From the IMG/VR virus record IMGVR_UViG_3300023179_009086, positions 1 to 64,000 of that record: 64,000 nt of DNA, one strand, 5' to 3'. The notes under the pieces were generated by a model. That model made no database searches, was not told the DNA's origin, and saw only the letters and a list, made by a program, of their open reading frames with translations. The translations under genes were made by a program, and so were the position numbers. This document shows, piece after piece, positions 44,101-53,531 of the stretch. The DNA is from a virus. The number at the start of each line of letters is the position of its first letter. Positions within the stretch are counted from its first letter, which is position 1.

Positions 44101-47100
44101 ATCCAAAAAATGATTCTGAAATTTCTGGAGTCTGTTCTGTAAATTTTTGAATTAAATTTTCAAAAGAAGAAATTACAGGACCTCGAGAAAATGCTTCAAG
44201 AGTACCTTGTAATGCTTTTCTGTAAATTTCTCTATCAGTATTTTGTAAAAATTTTGTAAAAAATGGAATTTTAGTTAATAATCCAAAATTATTTTTTAGC
44301 GAATCTCTTAAAGCACCATATTTATAAGTAACATAATATGTTTCAGATTCTAAAATAGAATTATTAATTTGCCAATTAATTTCATTATCACCATATTCAT
44401 ATGAAACAACTAGATTATCTGTAGTTGCTGTATAATTATAATAAATTGAACCAGAAGTATACCATGTTGCTAATCTTGTGCCTGGTAATGGAATAAAATC
44501 ATTTAAATAAGTAATTTGAATTAAATCATAATTATTAATTAAACATTCTTCTGAAATATTAATATTAACATTAGATCCTACTTCTGTTATATTAATTTCA
44601 TTAACAATTTTAGCCACACCAATAGTAGGTAATATATATCCAGAAATATCCGGAAGGTTAGAAACAGTTGTTTCTCCGGTAAATATATCATAACTTAAAA
44701 TTTTAAATTTTAAACCAATACTATCTTTTACATAATCATTTAATAAATTAATATTTAAATCAACATCTAAATAAATTAAACTTTCAGTATTTAAATCTTC
44801 AACATTATAAATTTCTGTATTAAATTTTAAACCATCTAAAGTTTGATCTGATATTTCTAAATTTAAAGTTAAATTTTTAATACTATAAATAAATCCAAAA
44901 TTTTCTTTTGGAATAGAAAAAGTATAACCAAAATTATTTTTTGCTTTAAAATTTTTATTATTTTTTAAATCCAAATAGTTATTAATAATATTAAAACTAG
45001 GTAAATATAAATTTTTACCATTATCAACAATAGATTCTAAGGCATCAGATTTAGAACTTGCTTTTTCTCGATAATTAAAATTTAAAGAATTAGAACCAAA
45101 AATAGAACTTAATTCATATAATCCATAAAATAAAGTAGGGGTTAATCTTGTATAAATTAAATAATCTTCTGTAATTATATTTGTTTCTATTTCATTATTA
45201 TTAAAATCTAAAACGGTAGTTTCATTTGGCAATTCAAAACAAGAATTTAAATTTTTAATATAAATACCATTATTTATAGAAGTTTTATCAGTTAAATAAA
45301 AATAATCTTTATCTGAAGAAACTTTCTTTCTATAAATACCATTACATGTAATAATATTAACATTATCCGATATTATTTTAGCATGTTCGTAAGAAGCATA
45401 ACCTAAATCTATATCATAATTTAAACCTACAGAAACATGTATAATTCCATTATTATAATCAACAATATAATCGCCAATATTTTGTAAATTAGCTAAAGCT
45501 ATTGTATTTATAGATAAATTTTCTTGATTTTTAATTAATTTAGATTTAGTAGAAGAATAAAATTCATTATCTGTAAAAAAATATTTTTCATTAATAAAGT
45601 TTTTTTCATTTAAAATTAATGATGAATCAACAAAAGTTCCAATTGCATCATTTTTTTGATTTAAAATATTTTTATTATTTAATTGTATTGAAAGGCAATA
45701 TATTCCAATATAATATTCTTGATTTAAAATGGGTAAATCAGAAGAACTTGTTAAAGCAAAAGAATTTATATTTTCATTACCATCTGGATCTGCAAAAAAT
45801 TTAATATTCATATTTTGAACTTCACCATTGATATCTTTTAAAAGATATTCAGAGGAGTTCAAATTAATTAAATGAGAAGGAATAGGTGGACTAATAATAA
45901 TATTATTAAGACTTAAATTATTTGTTATTTTAAATTTAAAAATAGAATTTAAAAATTTAAAATAAGGAAATATTTTTTCATTTTGTATTTTATCAAAATT
46001 TGGAATACTGTTATTTATAGAAGAAAATTTTGGAGGATTTAAACCAGAAAATGTTATTTCATTTTTATAAAATGAAATAGGCTGATAAGTTTCTCCAGTT
46101 GTCTGATTATATACAGAAAATACTTTAGTAATTGGTGCATTCTTTGTTTTTAAAGTATAAGTTGATAATAAATTTGATTCAACTTGTTCATTTAAAACTT
46201 CAATATGTATTTCTGGTTTATAATCAATATTTTCAACAAATTGTTGTTGATAACTAAAAGATATTGTTGCAATATTTTGCTGCAAAGATCTCCCAGAAGT
46301 TGCAACAAAATCATTATTATCAGTATAATAATCTAAATCTTTAGTATAAGTTTTTCTATAGAAATAATTAACATAGTATTGATAACTACTAGTTCCAAAA
46401 AGATTTTTATCTCCAAAAACAATTACTTCTCCAGTTTGATAATTGACAGTATATTCACCAGATGAAGATGGTAATTTGGAAGTATTAAATGGAATTTCAT
46501 ATAAAAATATATTTCCATCTATACCATTAATTGAAAGATCTCCTATAGTTCCAAGTTCTCCAGATTCATTTGTAATTGGTGCATTTTTTAAAAAAAATCT
46601 TGTTGATTCTTGTGGAATTGATTCATAAGAAACTTTTTCAATATTATAAACTAAAATAGAATCTATATTAATTTTTTCAGAAAAATCTTTATACAAATAA
46701 GAAATTTTAATTAAATCACCAGGAGATGGAAGAATAAACCCAGATGATTCAGATAATAAAATTTGATTAGAATTTAAAGAATTATAAGAAAAAGCTCTTT
46801 TTGGATCATATCTATTATCTTTAATAGAATAATTTAATTTTTCAATATTATAAATATATTCAGTTTGTTCACATAAAGCTGTTGCTTCTTTAATTATTGA
46901 TAAACTTTCTAATTTAATAATATTATTTTTTTCTAATGTTAATAAATATCCTGAAATATTTGTATTTAAATTACTAAAAATAATTTCTTCTGAATAAAAT
47001 TCTTGTTGTAATGAAATTGGATAATCTGAAACAATTTTTTGAGATAATATTTTAGAATTAGAATTAAAATATAATTCCTTAAAAATTAAATTCCGACCGG

Positions 47101-47671
47101 CCGGGAACTTTGAGATAGATTCAACCATATAAGCATTTTCATGTGCCAATCGATCTTTAGCACCTGCACCCCTAATTCTGAATTCATCCTCTACTCTTAC
47201 AGAAATATAGTTATCAGAAAGAGCTTCACCAATATGTTTTTCTACTTGATAAAGCTCTTCTGCTCCCACAGATAAAATATTTTTAAGATTAGAACCATCT
47301 AGATTATAAGTCTTTGGTAGATTCAAAAAAATTCTATCTCTGATTGGATTATAAGAATCTGAACCTACAAAGTAGATAGATCTACTGATATCATCATTAG
47401 CCAACTGGTCGCCATCTTCAGCTAAAAATTTAATCTGATCTGTGTCTTTTAAAGTTAATAAATAAAGATTTCCAGAAACTTGTGGATTAGTTGTTAATAA
47501 TATAGAAGTATCAGAAACAAATACATTTAATATTTTTATAGCATCTTCTAGTCCAACGGAAGAGTTTACTTCAAAGTTATCTACAGTAATTAATGTAGAT
47601 AATTTTTTATTAAAACCTATTTCTAATTGGGTAGATGATATTACCTGTAATGTATTTGGTCTTAAAGCCAT
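38192..47671 (-). CDS. Giant tail protein with LamG/concanavalin-like segments (3159 aa)
   Basis: The ATG at 47671 has AGGG six bases upstream. The N-terminal 250 residues (IRDRIFLNLPKTYNLDGSNLKNIL, then VEDEFRIRGAGAKDRL) look like a baseplate-attachment part. By position after the J-like gene it is a candidate for the gpI/gp7 role. The rest is beta-rich. Three segments resemble LamG or concanavalin-like domains: one near GTFSCWIRNDWHGI, one near EFHHIGASWRINTE with FIDGKETP, and one near SWHKVSAAWKINTG with IDGLTN and YIGSRYDG. Such domains bind sugars or proteins. The protein ends with a short YEFDIEVVDDFGKI beta part and a basic tail. It is probably a fibre or wedge that reaches toward the cell surface. 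Confidence 0.82.
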   Translation of the reverse strand: MALRPNTLQVISSTQLEIGFNKKLSTLITVDNFEVNSSVGLEDAIKILNVFVSDTSILLTTNPQVSGNLYLLTLKDTDQIKFLAEDGDQLANDDISRSIYFVGSDSYNPIRDRIFLNLPKTYNLDGSNLKNILSVGAEELYQVEKHIGEALSDNYISVRVEDEFRIRGAGAKDRLAHENAYMVESISKFPAGRNLIFKELYFNSNSKILSQKIVSDYPISLQQEFYSEEIIFSNLNTNISGYLLTLEKNNIIKLESLSIIKEATALCEQTEYIYNIEKLNYSIKDNRYDPKRAFSYNSLNSNQILLSESSGFILPSPGDLIKISYLYKDFSEKINIDSILVYNIEKVSYESIPQESTRFFLKNAPITNESGELGTIGDLSINGIDGNIFLYEIPFNTSKLPSSSGEYTVNYQTGEVIVFGDKNLFGTSSYQYYVNYFYRKTYTKDLDYYTDNNDFVATSGRSLQQNIATISFSYQQQFVENIDYKPEIHIEVLNEQVESNLLSTYTLKTKNAPITKVFSVYNQTTGETYQPISFYKNEITFSGLNPPKFSSINNSIPNFDKIQNEKIFPYFKFLNSIFKFKITNNLSLNNIIISPPIPSHLINLNSSEYLLKDINGEVQNMNIKFFADPDGNENINSFALTSSSDLPILNQEYYIGIYCLSIQLNNKNILNQKNDAIGTFVDSSLILNEKNFINEKYFFTDNEFYSSTKSKLIKNQENLSINTIALANLQNIGDYIVDYNNGIIHVSVGLNYDIDLGYASYEHAKIISDNVNIITCNGIYRKKVSSDKDYFYLTDKTSINNGIYIKNLNSCFELPNETTVLDFNNNEIETNIITEDYLIYTRLTPTLFYGLYELSSIFGSNSLNFNYREKASSKSDALESIVDNGKNLYLPSFNIINNYLDLKNNKNFKAKNNFGYTFSIPKENFGFIYSIKNLTLNLEISDQTLDGLKFNTEIYNVEDLNTESLIYLDVDLNINLLNDYVKDSIGLKFKILSYDIFTGETTVSNLPDISGYILPTIGVAKIVNEINITEVGSNVNINISEECLINNYDLIQITYLNDFIPLPGTRLATWYTSGSIYYNYTATTDNLVVSYEYGDNEINWQINNSILESETYYVTYKYGALRDSLKNNFGLLTKIPFFTKFLQNTDREIYRKALQGTLEAFSRGPVISSFENLIQKFTEQTPEISESFFGSWILGRDLLNPGNIEYNGILKFESGKFDSGVLIDNDVVITTPAKTGINLDEGTFSCWIRNDWHGINNDANLTFDFSKMAEIYFNLKFNSNIFKDQNFELFMSDDRYGITDWTGNNLSLYNYQYIENEEKIGPFGITKYHDRLNSSKFSKHSISFSATLTGSSASLSSFYRNDSGMLAERLSTLGMGGFISGLPVSSRGFLGDGLEIFLSYYSSPFVFSVGDENKVLLIAGALSPIINSETDKIYILKIKDENISQNETPNFDGPYIIKNCNCITYDDISSLELFRDENFNKIKITLTEEINISYLSEKFNILNDKINGCKYVLEDGRVYSIISFIDINENEIDFIPDDGNIYGFYVNRIPDNQQYITQLGSEVINSTRPSGNGIILTPVISIIREKFNSEYLYNFDPRPILVNFTSEELNLDIFRQPILNQVNLKINNYNFNIAYSDLLSAGQYSELFDFLNLNSWFNSEYNLNSEIDGISDLNNKIFIGCLDPVVKNKINISKFNYLIEEGLSLSNIYIGSGKSNPNNFIFTLNKDSKNVYGIPDINTDNKSIYIWFDENCKVDENNVGSWKIKSVIPNQSIVSIGPDGYALDGYNIEYESIELKDYIEGKITTDGGFSYAKSMLDDSECPIDSCDAKYRFCGQSLLENGGWKSIYNFGSDLINTIIGGTEHNINNWKKVGNFNTSLISNVYRINNIEDSNSYLYLPLNCIQDLQYEISFKVLDFDSNIIGSNSGKFSGNITGNLIGTTITEIFDGNKDIKISLAASSSQKYLAIIDGISKDILDLIPFNWADNNFYNLQVVINKYDNLITIYYKNNIISRIKYSTFNQYTYNCDNIIENGIYIKFNDKDIVSDNFIDLYNQISIDIDYIELNLNSSKIDTNLEDTDKLLIQTNLIDFKFYNKADGYLDAYGYMESGSDIDTLVLVSDLERYIFDSGEDLYQNRISIYKDFYGYLNFRIYDSLFKKDKNFYNISSNIKDFLPGEFHHIGASWRINTEYQQDEMHLFIDGKETPSLYRFGGYLSPWRDAKVGDIARDVIQDFSETKISYYEVYNDGQILAGENYLYSLSSSFTNDDIGKTIIIKNGNLASELNNKAFVIGSVDNKTIYLLDIENLTPYYFTTSATNIEFYRPPNIFGNQLNTIFSSTKFEIYQTDCQKVTTELGGVLYTVDNNLISIVENNVINPKYRINLNNGNIDFLYQDIDCNWVPSIEVSDLDIWIENFGLNKSKISEKINYSSNSILGPEYLNEVSGFITNMSKPIDLKSVKIKRILLDDTIPSGSLNENIFSFEINNNLDTSSIYQILNYGRLISIKFESDNINYCKDGYSDDNYLYIEGETSEGFASEYLSIVDNKIYQLINFYTKITKVSGNFKLIDIDYEPLVFSIFESDNITDENNNGDYAEIYKYSNGVFYITTYGSNGQVEYKLPSGSYLFEYPSYLKIKLPRVGEKIFLGSDILGNKKLGGLLDEVKIITEMSGDIRSYQSASTFARNITEEYISNKKPCLDEQTIFLSHFDDPFDLQIRRLRNKIFLNTKDNFKYKLNANDLELLSNFINNKIKFISEMKKLGYTDSIANETYVEAHRAEGGPLFNEAKYASNNELIVGYNSVNNNFKYSGKFYNTNPIFYSAPNIFDKNIGTIEFWISPLLSSDTDNKRRVIFDSYNVKTAFITPSSTSIIELPTSAEKIISITLPQKKDSLIYETNRYDEIFRSKISGRLEGGTGVFNNFASGATLKKDGKIIYLKTKLISNDPVIVKYFEKSSNESRIQIYFENQKIYFKISNKYFESFVYQPIDWISNSWHKVSAAWKINTGNDYLKLAIDGLTNSSSVLNGIISITDSLEQIYIGSRYDGFNSCLSRIDNFRISKNDRLQIKDSSGNYLDLNYSANLNTILPVKEDLYTSYINDFEIFENNNNYVTITDLIRGIYEFDIEVVDDFGKINSSEIEDLIVYLVNRLKPSHTNVLVKFKRKAC

Positions 47672-47678
47672 TTTTGCC

Positions 47679-50600
47679 CTAATTAATTCTAAATTTATCT
47701 TTTGAAACTGCGTTTATAATAATTGTACCAGGAATAATAGTCTGATTCTCTAAGGCATAAATAAAAGCTTTTCTTCCAGTTTCACCAGACTTATTAAATA
47801 AAGAAATATTAACTGAATCTACGCCTCTTACTCCTGCGGCAATAGAAGAAACATCAGAATAATCAACTCTTGATCCTAGCGAATTAGTAGTTAATAAACC
47901 AGTAATTGCTGTAATAACATTTTGTTCTATAGAAGTTGCTTCTGTTAAAAAATCATCATTTATTAAAATAGTTCCAGATACATCTACTGATATTGCAAAA
48001 GCCTCTTTTACTAAAACATCTGCAGTAATTGGTCTAGAAGCCTCAACTGCTTGGGTTGCATCAATAACAAGTCTATTTAAATTATATGTAATTTGCAATC
48101 TTTCTCCATTTTTTGGAGCCAAAAATGAATAATCAACATTATAATTTGTAAAAGAAATTGGCTGAGTAAAGGCTGTAGCTTCAAGCGTTCCTTTTAAAAT
48201 TCCAGATGCATTTTTAAAACCATTTAAAATTGATATAGAGTTAATTCTTCCAAAAATATTATTTGTAATTTTTACTCCAGAAGTTCTAGCATAAATATCT
48301 TCTTGCTCATTGGTATTAAAAATTTGACAAGATACGATAATGGTATCGCCAGAGTTAAATGAAATAGGATTATTAGAATGAGATGGTATAGAAAATTTTA
48401 AAGATGATAACAAAGAATCTTTAGAAGATCTATTTTGATCATATAAATTATTTAATAATCCATAACCGTGAATATCCAAATCATAAGAAACGCCACCTGA
48501 TAAGTAAGAAGCTTTATCTATTTTTGCAATACCATATGTATCTGGAATTGAAGATATATTTAATTTTGATGATAAAGCATTTGTAATGTCAATAATATTA
48601 CCATTAGTATTAATTCCAGATATTTCTAAATTATATCTATTAAAAGAAATGCCTTGTACTTTTATTTTTCCTGGATTAGTGATCGAAGAAAATACAAATC
48701 TTAACTGAGCCGGACCATATCTAAATACAGAAGATGGTATTGAATTAATAAAATTAAAATCAATTGGTTGATTTAAAATATCTATAGTTCCACCAATGCT
48801 GATTAATGTATTGGCATTGGCAATAGATTGAATAGGCAAATTAACTAAATCTGTTTGAGAAATTAAAAAGTCTATTTTAGAAACATAAGAAACATAAATA
48901 GGTGATTGGTTTGCAAATAAACTATCGACTAAAGTATTAATACCCTGAGCGTCTCTAGCCTGCTCACTTGGAAGAGTAATTATATTATTGGAAAAAGTTC
49001 CATCGGTCCCTTCAAAGTTATATAATTCTATTTTATTATAGAAAACTTCAACAGCCTCACCGGCAGAGCCCATAGAATCTGTAGGTAGAATAATTTTTTT
49101 CCCAATAATACTACCATTATTTAATGTTGTATTATATAATTCTAAACTATCAGAAGATCTTCTAATAGAAATTACATTATTAATTGTTTCATTAAGAACT
49201 GATAAATCTACACCAAAACTTTCTACTCCATTTACTGTAATAATTGATATTATTGAGTTTATAGAAGATTCAGTCCAAATAGAAGCAATAGAAGTAATAT
49301 TATTTAATATTTCAACTTGATACTCTAAAGCGTCATTACTTAATGTAATTAAAGATTCTTCTTTAAAGATACCATTAGGAGTAGTCCAATCTATAACATC
49401 ATTACTAGATCTTGTTTTATAAACAGATATATTGTCATATCCTGCAAAATCAACGGCAGGATCAAAATATTTTCTCCAAATATAATTAACAGAAATTACA
49501 TCAGATGGAGTAGGTAGTTGTCTACCAGAAATTGTAATTTGTCCGTCCATATTAAGACCAGTTTTTTCATCAAAATTTTGATCAGAAATAATATAAACTT
49601 CACCAGTAGTTAAATTTTGTACTCGGCTAACTCTAATAACTGGTTTGTGAATAAGATTTATAATATTTCTATTAGTTTTATTAACAAATGAAGCTTCATT
49701 AGTTTCTGAAATATCTAAATAAACATATTCTAAATTATTTATATCTGTAAAATTTAAAGAATCAATACTATTAATTGTACCTTTAGAAATTGATTCTCCA
49801 AGAACTTTTTTAGATCCAGAGATAAAATGAATTTTATCATAACCAAATGGACTTCCGCCAACACTATCTGAGACATCTTTTATTAGTTCAAAATTTCCAA
49901 TTGTTTCACCATATTGGTTAATATATTTTTGAACTAGCTCTCCAGATTGACTACCTGTAATTGAAATTACATTGCTGACCGGTTGAAGTGGTAAATTATT
50001 ATTTTTTAAAGCTAAAAATCTTCTTTCTTCTATTGTTCTAGTTAAATCTTGATTTTGTTGTCCAAGAACATAGTCATTTTCCTCTCGAGTGGGATCTCCT
50101 TTTCCAGATAGATCTGTAAAAATATATGATTCAGAAATTGATTCAGTTTTAGTTCCAAGAACATAAATATCTACTTTTCCACCATTTCCTGAATTTAAAA
50201 TTCTAGTTCCACCGTCAGAAGTTGCTATAGTTTCAGTTCCATCTCTTAACATAAGAGAGCTTCCTGGTTCCACTACAATAGCATCTTGAATTCCATTCAA
50301 TGATAAAACTGCATTTCTATAACCAGCACTAGTTCCAATATTTGCCCCACTGAATATAGACAAAATTCTAGATCTAAATCCATCATCTCCTTCGCGATTT
50401 TGACCGCCAGAAAATGAAGATAGATTTGTTACAACTAATCCATTAAGATTGACATCCAAAGAAATCATTTGAAGGGAAGAGATATTTCCGGCAGTACCAA
50501 TTCTTGTACATTGAACTGGAACTTCCAAAGCATAATTAGCAGTTATACCAGCTAAATTTAAAGATTTTTTTAATCTATTAGCATTAGCACTCAACCTGCC

Positions 50601-50990
50601 CTTATCTCCAACGGACATGGAATAATTTCCAAGAGTTTTATAAGTTAGACCATTTCTAGAAGTTGCTGTAGTACCAGTTGGAATTGGAATATCTGAAGAT
50701 AAATTATTTGTACAAATAACAATAAATCCAGAAGCTGGAGATCCAGTTTTTCTACCTATACCAAAATTACTAGCCAATAAATCTAAATCTTGACCAGAAG
50801 AAGATGCTAAAGATTGTTTTTGAGATACAACGTTTAAAACATTGTAAAATCTAGCAATTTGGTCAGCTGGAAGATCAATAAAAAGATCTCTAGAAACACT
50901 TCCAGGCTTGGTATCTAAATTTGGTTGGCTAATTTTAAGCCTTTCAATCATAGAATTTACGATATCACTAAAACCTCTAGAACTAGCCAT
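47679..50990 (-). CDS. Baseplate J-like protein (T4 gp6-like wedge)
   Basis: A 1103-residue baseplate wedge protein. The N-terminus has MIERLKISQPNLDTKPGSVSRDLFIDLPADQIARFYNVL and DLDLLASNFGIGRKTGSPASGFI, the usual opening of Baseplate_J proteins. It is followed by IPIPTGTTATSRNGLTYKT and the GGQNREGDDGFRSRILSIFSGANIGTSAGYRNAVLSLNGIQDAIVVEPG core, which is diagnostic. The remaining 750 residues are beta-rich insertions not found in P2 gpJ; T4 gp6 is also long (660 aa), but this is larger. GAGG precedes the ATG. Its partner gp25/W-like protein is encoded immediately upstream. Confidence 0.93.
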   Translation of the reverse strand: MASSRGFSDIVNSMIERLKISQPNLDTKPGSVSRDLFIDLPADQIARFYNVLNVVSQKQSLASSSGQDLDLLASNFGIGRKTGSPASGFIVICTNNLSSDIPIPTGTTATSRNGLTYKTLGNYSMSVGDKGRLSANANRLKKSLNLAGITANYALEVPVQCTRIGTAGNISSLQMISLDVNLNGLVVTNLSSFSGGQNREGDDGFRSRILSIFSGANIGTSAGYRNAVLSLNGIQDAIVVEPGSSLMLRDGTETIATSDGGTRILNSGNGGKVDIYVLGTKTESISESYIFTDLSGKGDPTREENDYVLGQQNQDLTRTIEERRFLALKNNNLPLQPVSNVISITGSQSGELVQKYINQYGETIGNFELIKDVSDSVGGSPFGYDKIHFISGSKKVLGESISKGTINSIDSLNFTDINNLEYVYLDISETNEASFVNKTNRNIINLIHKPVIRVSRVQNLTTGEVYIISDQNFDEKTGLNMDGQITISGRQLPTPSDVISVNYIWRKYFDPAVDFAGYDNISVYKTRSSNDVIDWTTPNGIFKEESLITLSNDALEYQVEILNNITSIASIWTESSINSIISIITVNGVESFGVDLSVLNETINNVISIRRSSDSLELYNTTLNNGSIIGKKIILPTDSMGSAGEAVEVFYNKIELYNFEGTDGTFSNNIITLPSEQARDAQGINTLVDSLFANQSPIYVSYVSKIDFLISQTDLVNLPIQSIANANTLISIGGTIDILNQPIDFNFINSIPSSVFRYGPAQLRFVFSSITNPGKIKVQGISFNRYNLEISGINTNGNIIDITNALSSKLNISSIPDTYGIAKIDKASYLSGGVSYDLDIHGYGLLNNLYDQNRSSKDSLLSSLKFSIPSHSNNPISFNSGDTIIVSCQIFNTNEQEDIYARTSGVKITNNIFGRINSISILNGFKNASGILKGTLEATAFTQPISFTNYNVDYSFLAPKNGERLQITYNLNRLVIDATQAVEASRPITADVLVKEAFAISVDVSGTILINDDFLTEATSIEQNVITAITGLLTTNSLGSRVDYSDVSSIAAGVRGVDSVNISLFNKSGETGRKAFIYALENQTIIPGTIIINAVSKDKFRIN

Positions 50991-51000
50991 AAAATACCTC

Positions 51001-51429
51001 TTACATTAACCTAATAGTAATATTATCAAAAACTTCTGTCAATTGCTGGGTTAGAACAGATATTCTTAAATTATATAATCTTGGATCTACATTATCTCTT
51101 AAAACACCAATATCTAAAACAGAGACTATAACTTCTGCCGGAGATAAAGTTTGAGATCTTGCTTGTCTTTTCTGCATAGCAATTAGTCCGTTTATTGCAG
51201 ATAAAGCAGTATTTTTTATTTCTGCTTCTGTTAATTTAAAATCTGTAGATCCAATTTCTATTTGTCCCAATCCACTGCCATATCCTGGATGATACTTATT
51301 ATCACCATAAGCAGTTAATAAAATTTTAATAATATCTTGTCTTAATTTTTGATTTCCAGAGACCGTAACAATATATCCAGAATTATCTATCTGCAAATCA
51401 CCTTTAAAAATTTTTAAATCAAATGACAT
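51001..51429 (-). CDS. gp25/W-like baseplate wedge protein
   Basis: A 142-residue protein of the gp25-like (GPW/gp25) family. It carries the family order: VTVSGNQKLRQDIIKILLTAYGDNKYHPGYGSGL, then a helix ALSAINGLIAMQKRQ, then a C-terminal beta part ending LTEVFDNITIRLM. The family sits at the sheath-baseplate junction and starts sheath assembly; members have a lysozyme-like name but no lysozyme activity. AGGTTG lies before the ATG. It is directly followed by the J-like gene, as in P2 (W-J) and T4-like phages, and is a strong marker of a contractile tail. Confidence 0.93.
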   Translation of the reverse strand: MSFDLKIFKGDLQIDNSGYIVTVSGNQKLRQDIIKILLTAYGDNKYHPGYGSGLGQIEIGSTDFKLTEAEIKNTALSAINGLIAMQKRQARSQTLSPAEVIVSVLDIGVLRDNVDPRLYNLRISVLTQQLTEVFDNITIRLM

Positions 51430-51494
51430 TTTTCAACCTAATTATCTATAGAAAAATAATAGATAAATATAGGTAAAATTATGCATTTAATTAT
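51430..51494 (-). other. Intergenic hairpin region before the gp25/W-like gene
   Basis: A 65-bp gap in otherwise packed tail genes contains an AT-only inverted repeat, TTATCTAT with ATAGATAA around a 9-base loop. It could be a weak terminator, an RNA-processing site or part of a promoter region. The evidence does not decide between these. Confidence 0.35.
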
Positions 51495-53531
51495 TTACCC
51501 CACCAATAGTTCGACAAATAACTTATATACTGAATAAACTCTTTCTGTTAAAACATTAACAGCTTCTCCAATAGGAATTTCTGAAATTTGTCTTTTTCTT
51601 TCATCATCAAAAGTATCAGGATTAACTTGAAGATACATCATATCTATTTGAGATTTAGTCATTAAAGAAATTAAATATTTTTCTTCAATTGTGAGCATAG
51701 CAATAATTATTGCAATTAAATCGACAATTCCAACACCACTTCTGATTCCAATTATTACTTCTAAATCTTTAGCAACCCCACTTCCAACTGAGTTTTCAGT
51801 TTTTGCTTTTCTATCTTCTTGCTCAATTCTTTGATTGATATATTTTCTTGGAACTTGAACTAAATTTACCAAAGAAGACATAAGATAAGAATCAGGTATA
51901 GAGGAATTGCGATTAATATCAGTTTGAAGATTAAGAGAATCTTGTTCAGAATCTTTAGTACCAAGCAATAACATTATAGAATCTTCAATAAGAGCATAAT
52001 TATTTAAAATAACTCTTTCTTTAGAGAGTTCTCTATCAACTACTGGAACTGCTGATAGAACTGAAGATTTTGGATCATAGCAACTTCCAAAAAGACCTTT
52101 ACCGGTTCTTCTTTGCGTTACAGAGATTTGTTCTATATTTTTTTTAGTACTTTCAGCTAAAGCTTCTAGTGTATCTAGCATTCTAATAATTAATAATGAT
52201 TCTAAATAACCTAAAAGCTCTCCAGAAACACTTGTTTGAGCTATTTGTTTACTATTATCTTCTCCTATTAAATAAGGTATGGCACTATCTTCGTAGGCTT
52301 TAGTTCCGGAAATAACATCTGTCCTTATTCTAATAATAGTTTCTAGCAAACTAGACTTTAAATAATTTCCATTAACTATTCTTTTTGTTATTGGTAAAAA
52401 TGGTTCTGCAACAATTTTGTTTGAATCATTAATACATTTTGAAATTCTTCCATCTTTAACTAATGGAAAAAGTAATGAAGAATAACTATATATATTTTTT
52501 TCAATATTATTTAAAGAAAGATCACTAGGTTCTTTTAAAATTAAATCATTATAAAGTTTATTTATATCATTAGAGTTTAAGAAATTAGAGGAATCTTCAC
52601 TTATGTACGCATAATAAATAAATAATAAATATCCAGTATAATTTGCTTTAAAAGTTTCTTGATTATTATCATAAAATTCTTTTGGGGTCTTAATAGACCA
52701 AGAAATAGGATCTCCTCCACTTCTATCTTTTTGATAGATTTCCTCTACTTTTTGCAATAAATTTTTTCCATCTTCTATTTTTTTAGATAATAATGCTGAT
52801 ATATAATTATTATATTTAGTTTCTAAATTTTGTATTACATCTTCGGAATTTTGATCGGCTTCTATTAGTTGATTAAGTATGTCTGAAAAAGTTTGTATTT
52901 CTGTAACTGCTTCTTCAGAAAAATTTCTTTCTTTTCTTAAAAAATCTGCTGAACTTATATTAGTATCAACAAGATTAAAATGTGAAATTCCAGCGTTGCA
53001 TCCAATAGTGCTAAAAGCTTGTCTTATATCTAAATAAGAAGTATAAATATTTTCAGCATTAACTTTATTAGTTTGTAATATACCATTGCTATCAACTATT
53101 GATAAAGTTATTCCTTTAGTATCTTCATCTATATCTTCCCAAGATGGAAGCCCTAACATTCTAAAAAAAGCATTTTGATAACTTTCTAATGGCGTTGATT
53201 CATTAGATATTTCTTCAAAAATGGTGCTTATTCCATCTGGATTATTAATTGTTGATGTAATAGCTTCAAAAATACTAGATGGTAAATAACTAGATCTTGT
53301 ATCTTCAATTGATTTAATAAATGTATCAAATTCTGTATTAATTAAACTAAAAGCATATTTATAAAAATTTTTATTAGAATTATCTTGTTCATCTATATCT
53401 ACGAAAGTCTCTGAAACATTAGCCTGAGCTTCTTTTAATATATTTATAAAACTAGATTCTTCTGATCCAAAAAGAAGATTGTTATCAGAAATAATTCCTA
53501 TAATTTTATCAATATTTGCTTGAGAAGACAT
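51495..53531 (-). CDS. Tail/baseplate-region structural protein, unknown (678 aa)
   Basis: A helical 678-residue protein with no motif I recognise. It is rich in Ser, Asn, Glu and Ile and contains long acidic helices at about 200-270. Near the C-terminus there is a hydrophobic stretch, VGIVDLIAIIIAMLTIEEKYLISLM, that could be a membrane or buried helix. It lies between the 2662-aa giant (overlap of one base, TAATG) and the gp25/W-like gene. That position suits a baseplate wedge, hub or tape-measure-associated component. Confidence 0.7.
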   Translation of the reverse strand: MSSQANIDKIIGIISDNNLLFGSEESSFINILKEAQANVSETFVDIDEQDNSNKNFYKYAFSLINTEFDTFIKSIEDTRSSYLPSSIFEAITSTINNPDGISTIFEEISNESTPLESYQNAFFRMLGLPSWEDIDEDTKGITLSIVDSNGILQTNKVNAENIYTSYLDIRQAFSTIGCNAGISHFNLVDTNISSADFLRKERNFSEEAVTEIQTFSDILNQLIEADQNSEDVIQNLETKYNNYISALLSKKIEDGKNLLQKVEEIYQKDRSGGDPISWSIKTPKEFYDNNQETFKANYTGYLLFIYYAYISEDSSNFLNSNDINKLYNDLILKEPSDLSLNNIEKNIYSYSSLLFPLVKDGRISKCINDSNKIVAEPFLPITKRIVNGNYLKSSLLETIIRIRTDVISGTKAYEDSAIPYLIGEDNSKQIAQTSVSGELLGYLESLLIIRMLDTLEALAESTKKNIEQISVTQRRTGKGLFGSCYDPKSSVLSAVPVVDRELSKERVILNNYALIEDSIMLLLGTKDSEQDSLNLQTDINRNSSIPDSYLMSSLVNLVQVPRKYINQRIEQEDRKAKTENSVGSGVAKDLEVIIGIRSGVGIVDLIAIIIAMLTIEEKYLISLMTKSQIDMMYLQVNPDTFDDERKRQISEIPIGEAVNVLTERVYSVYKLFVELLVG

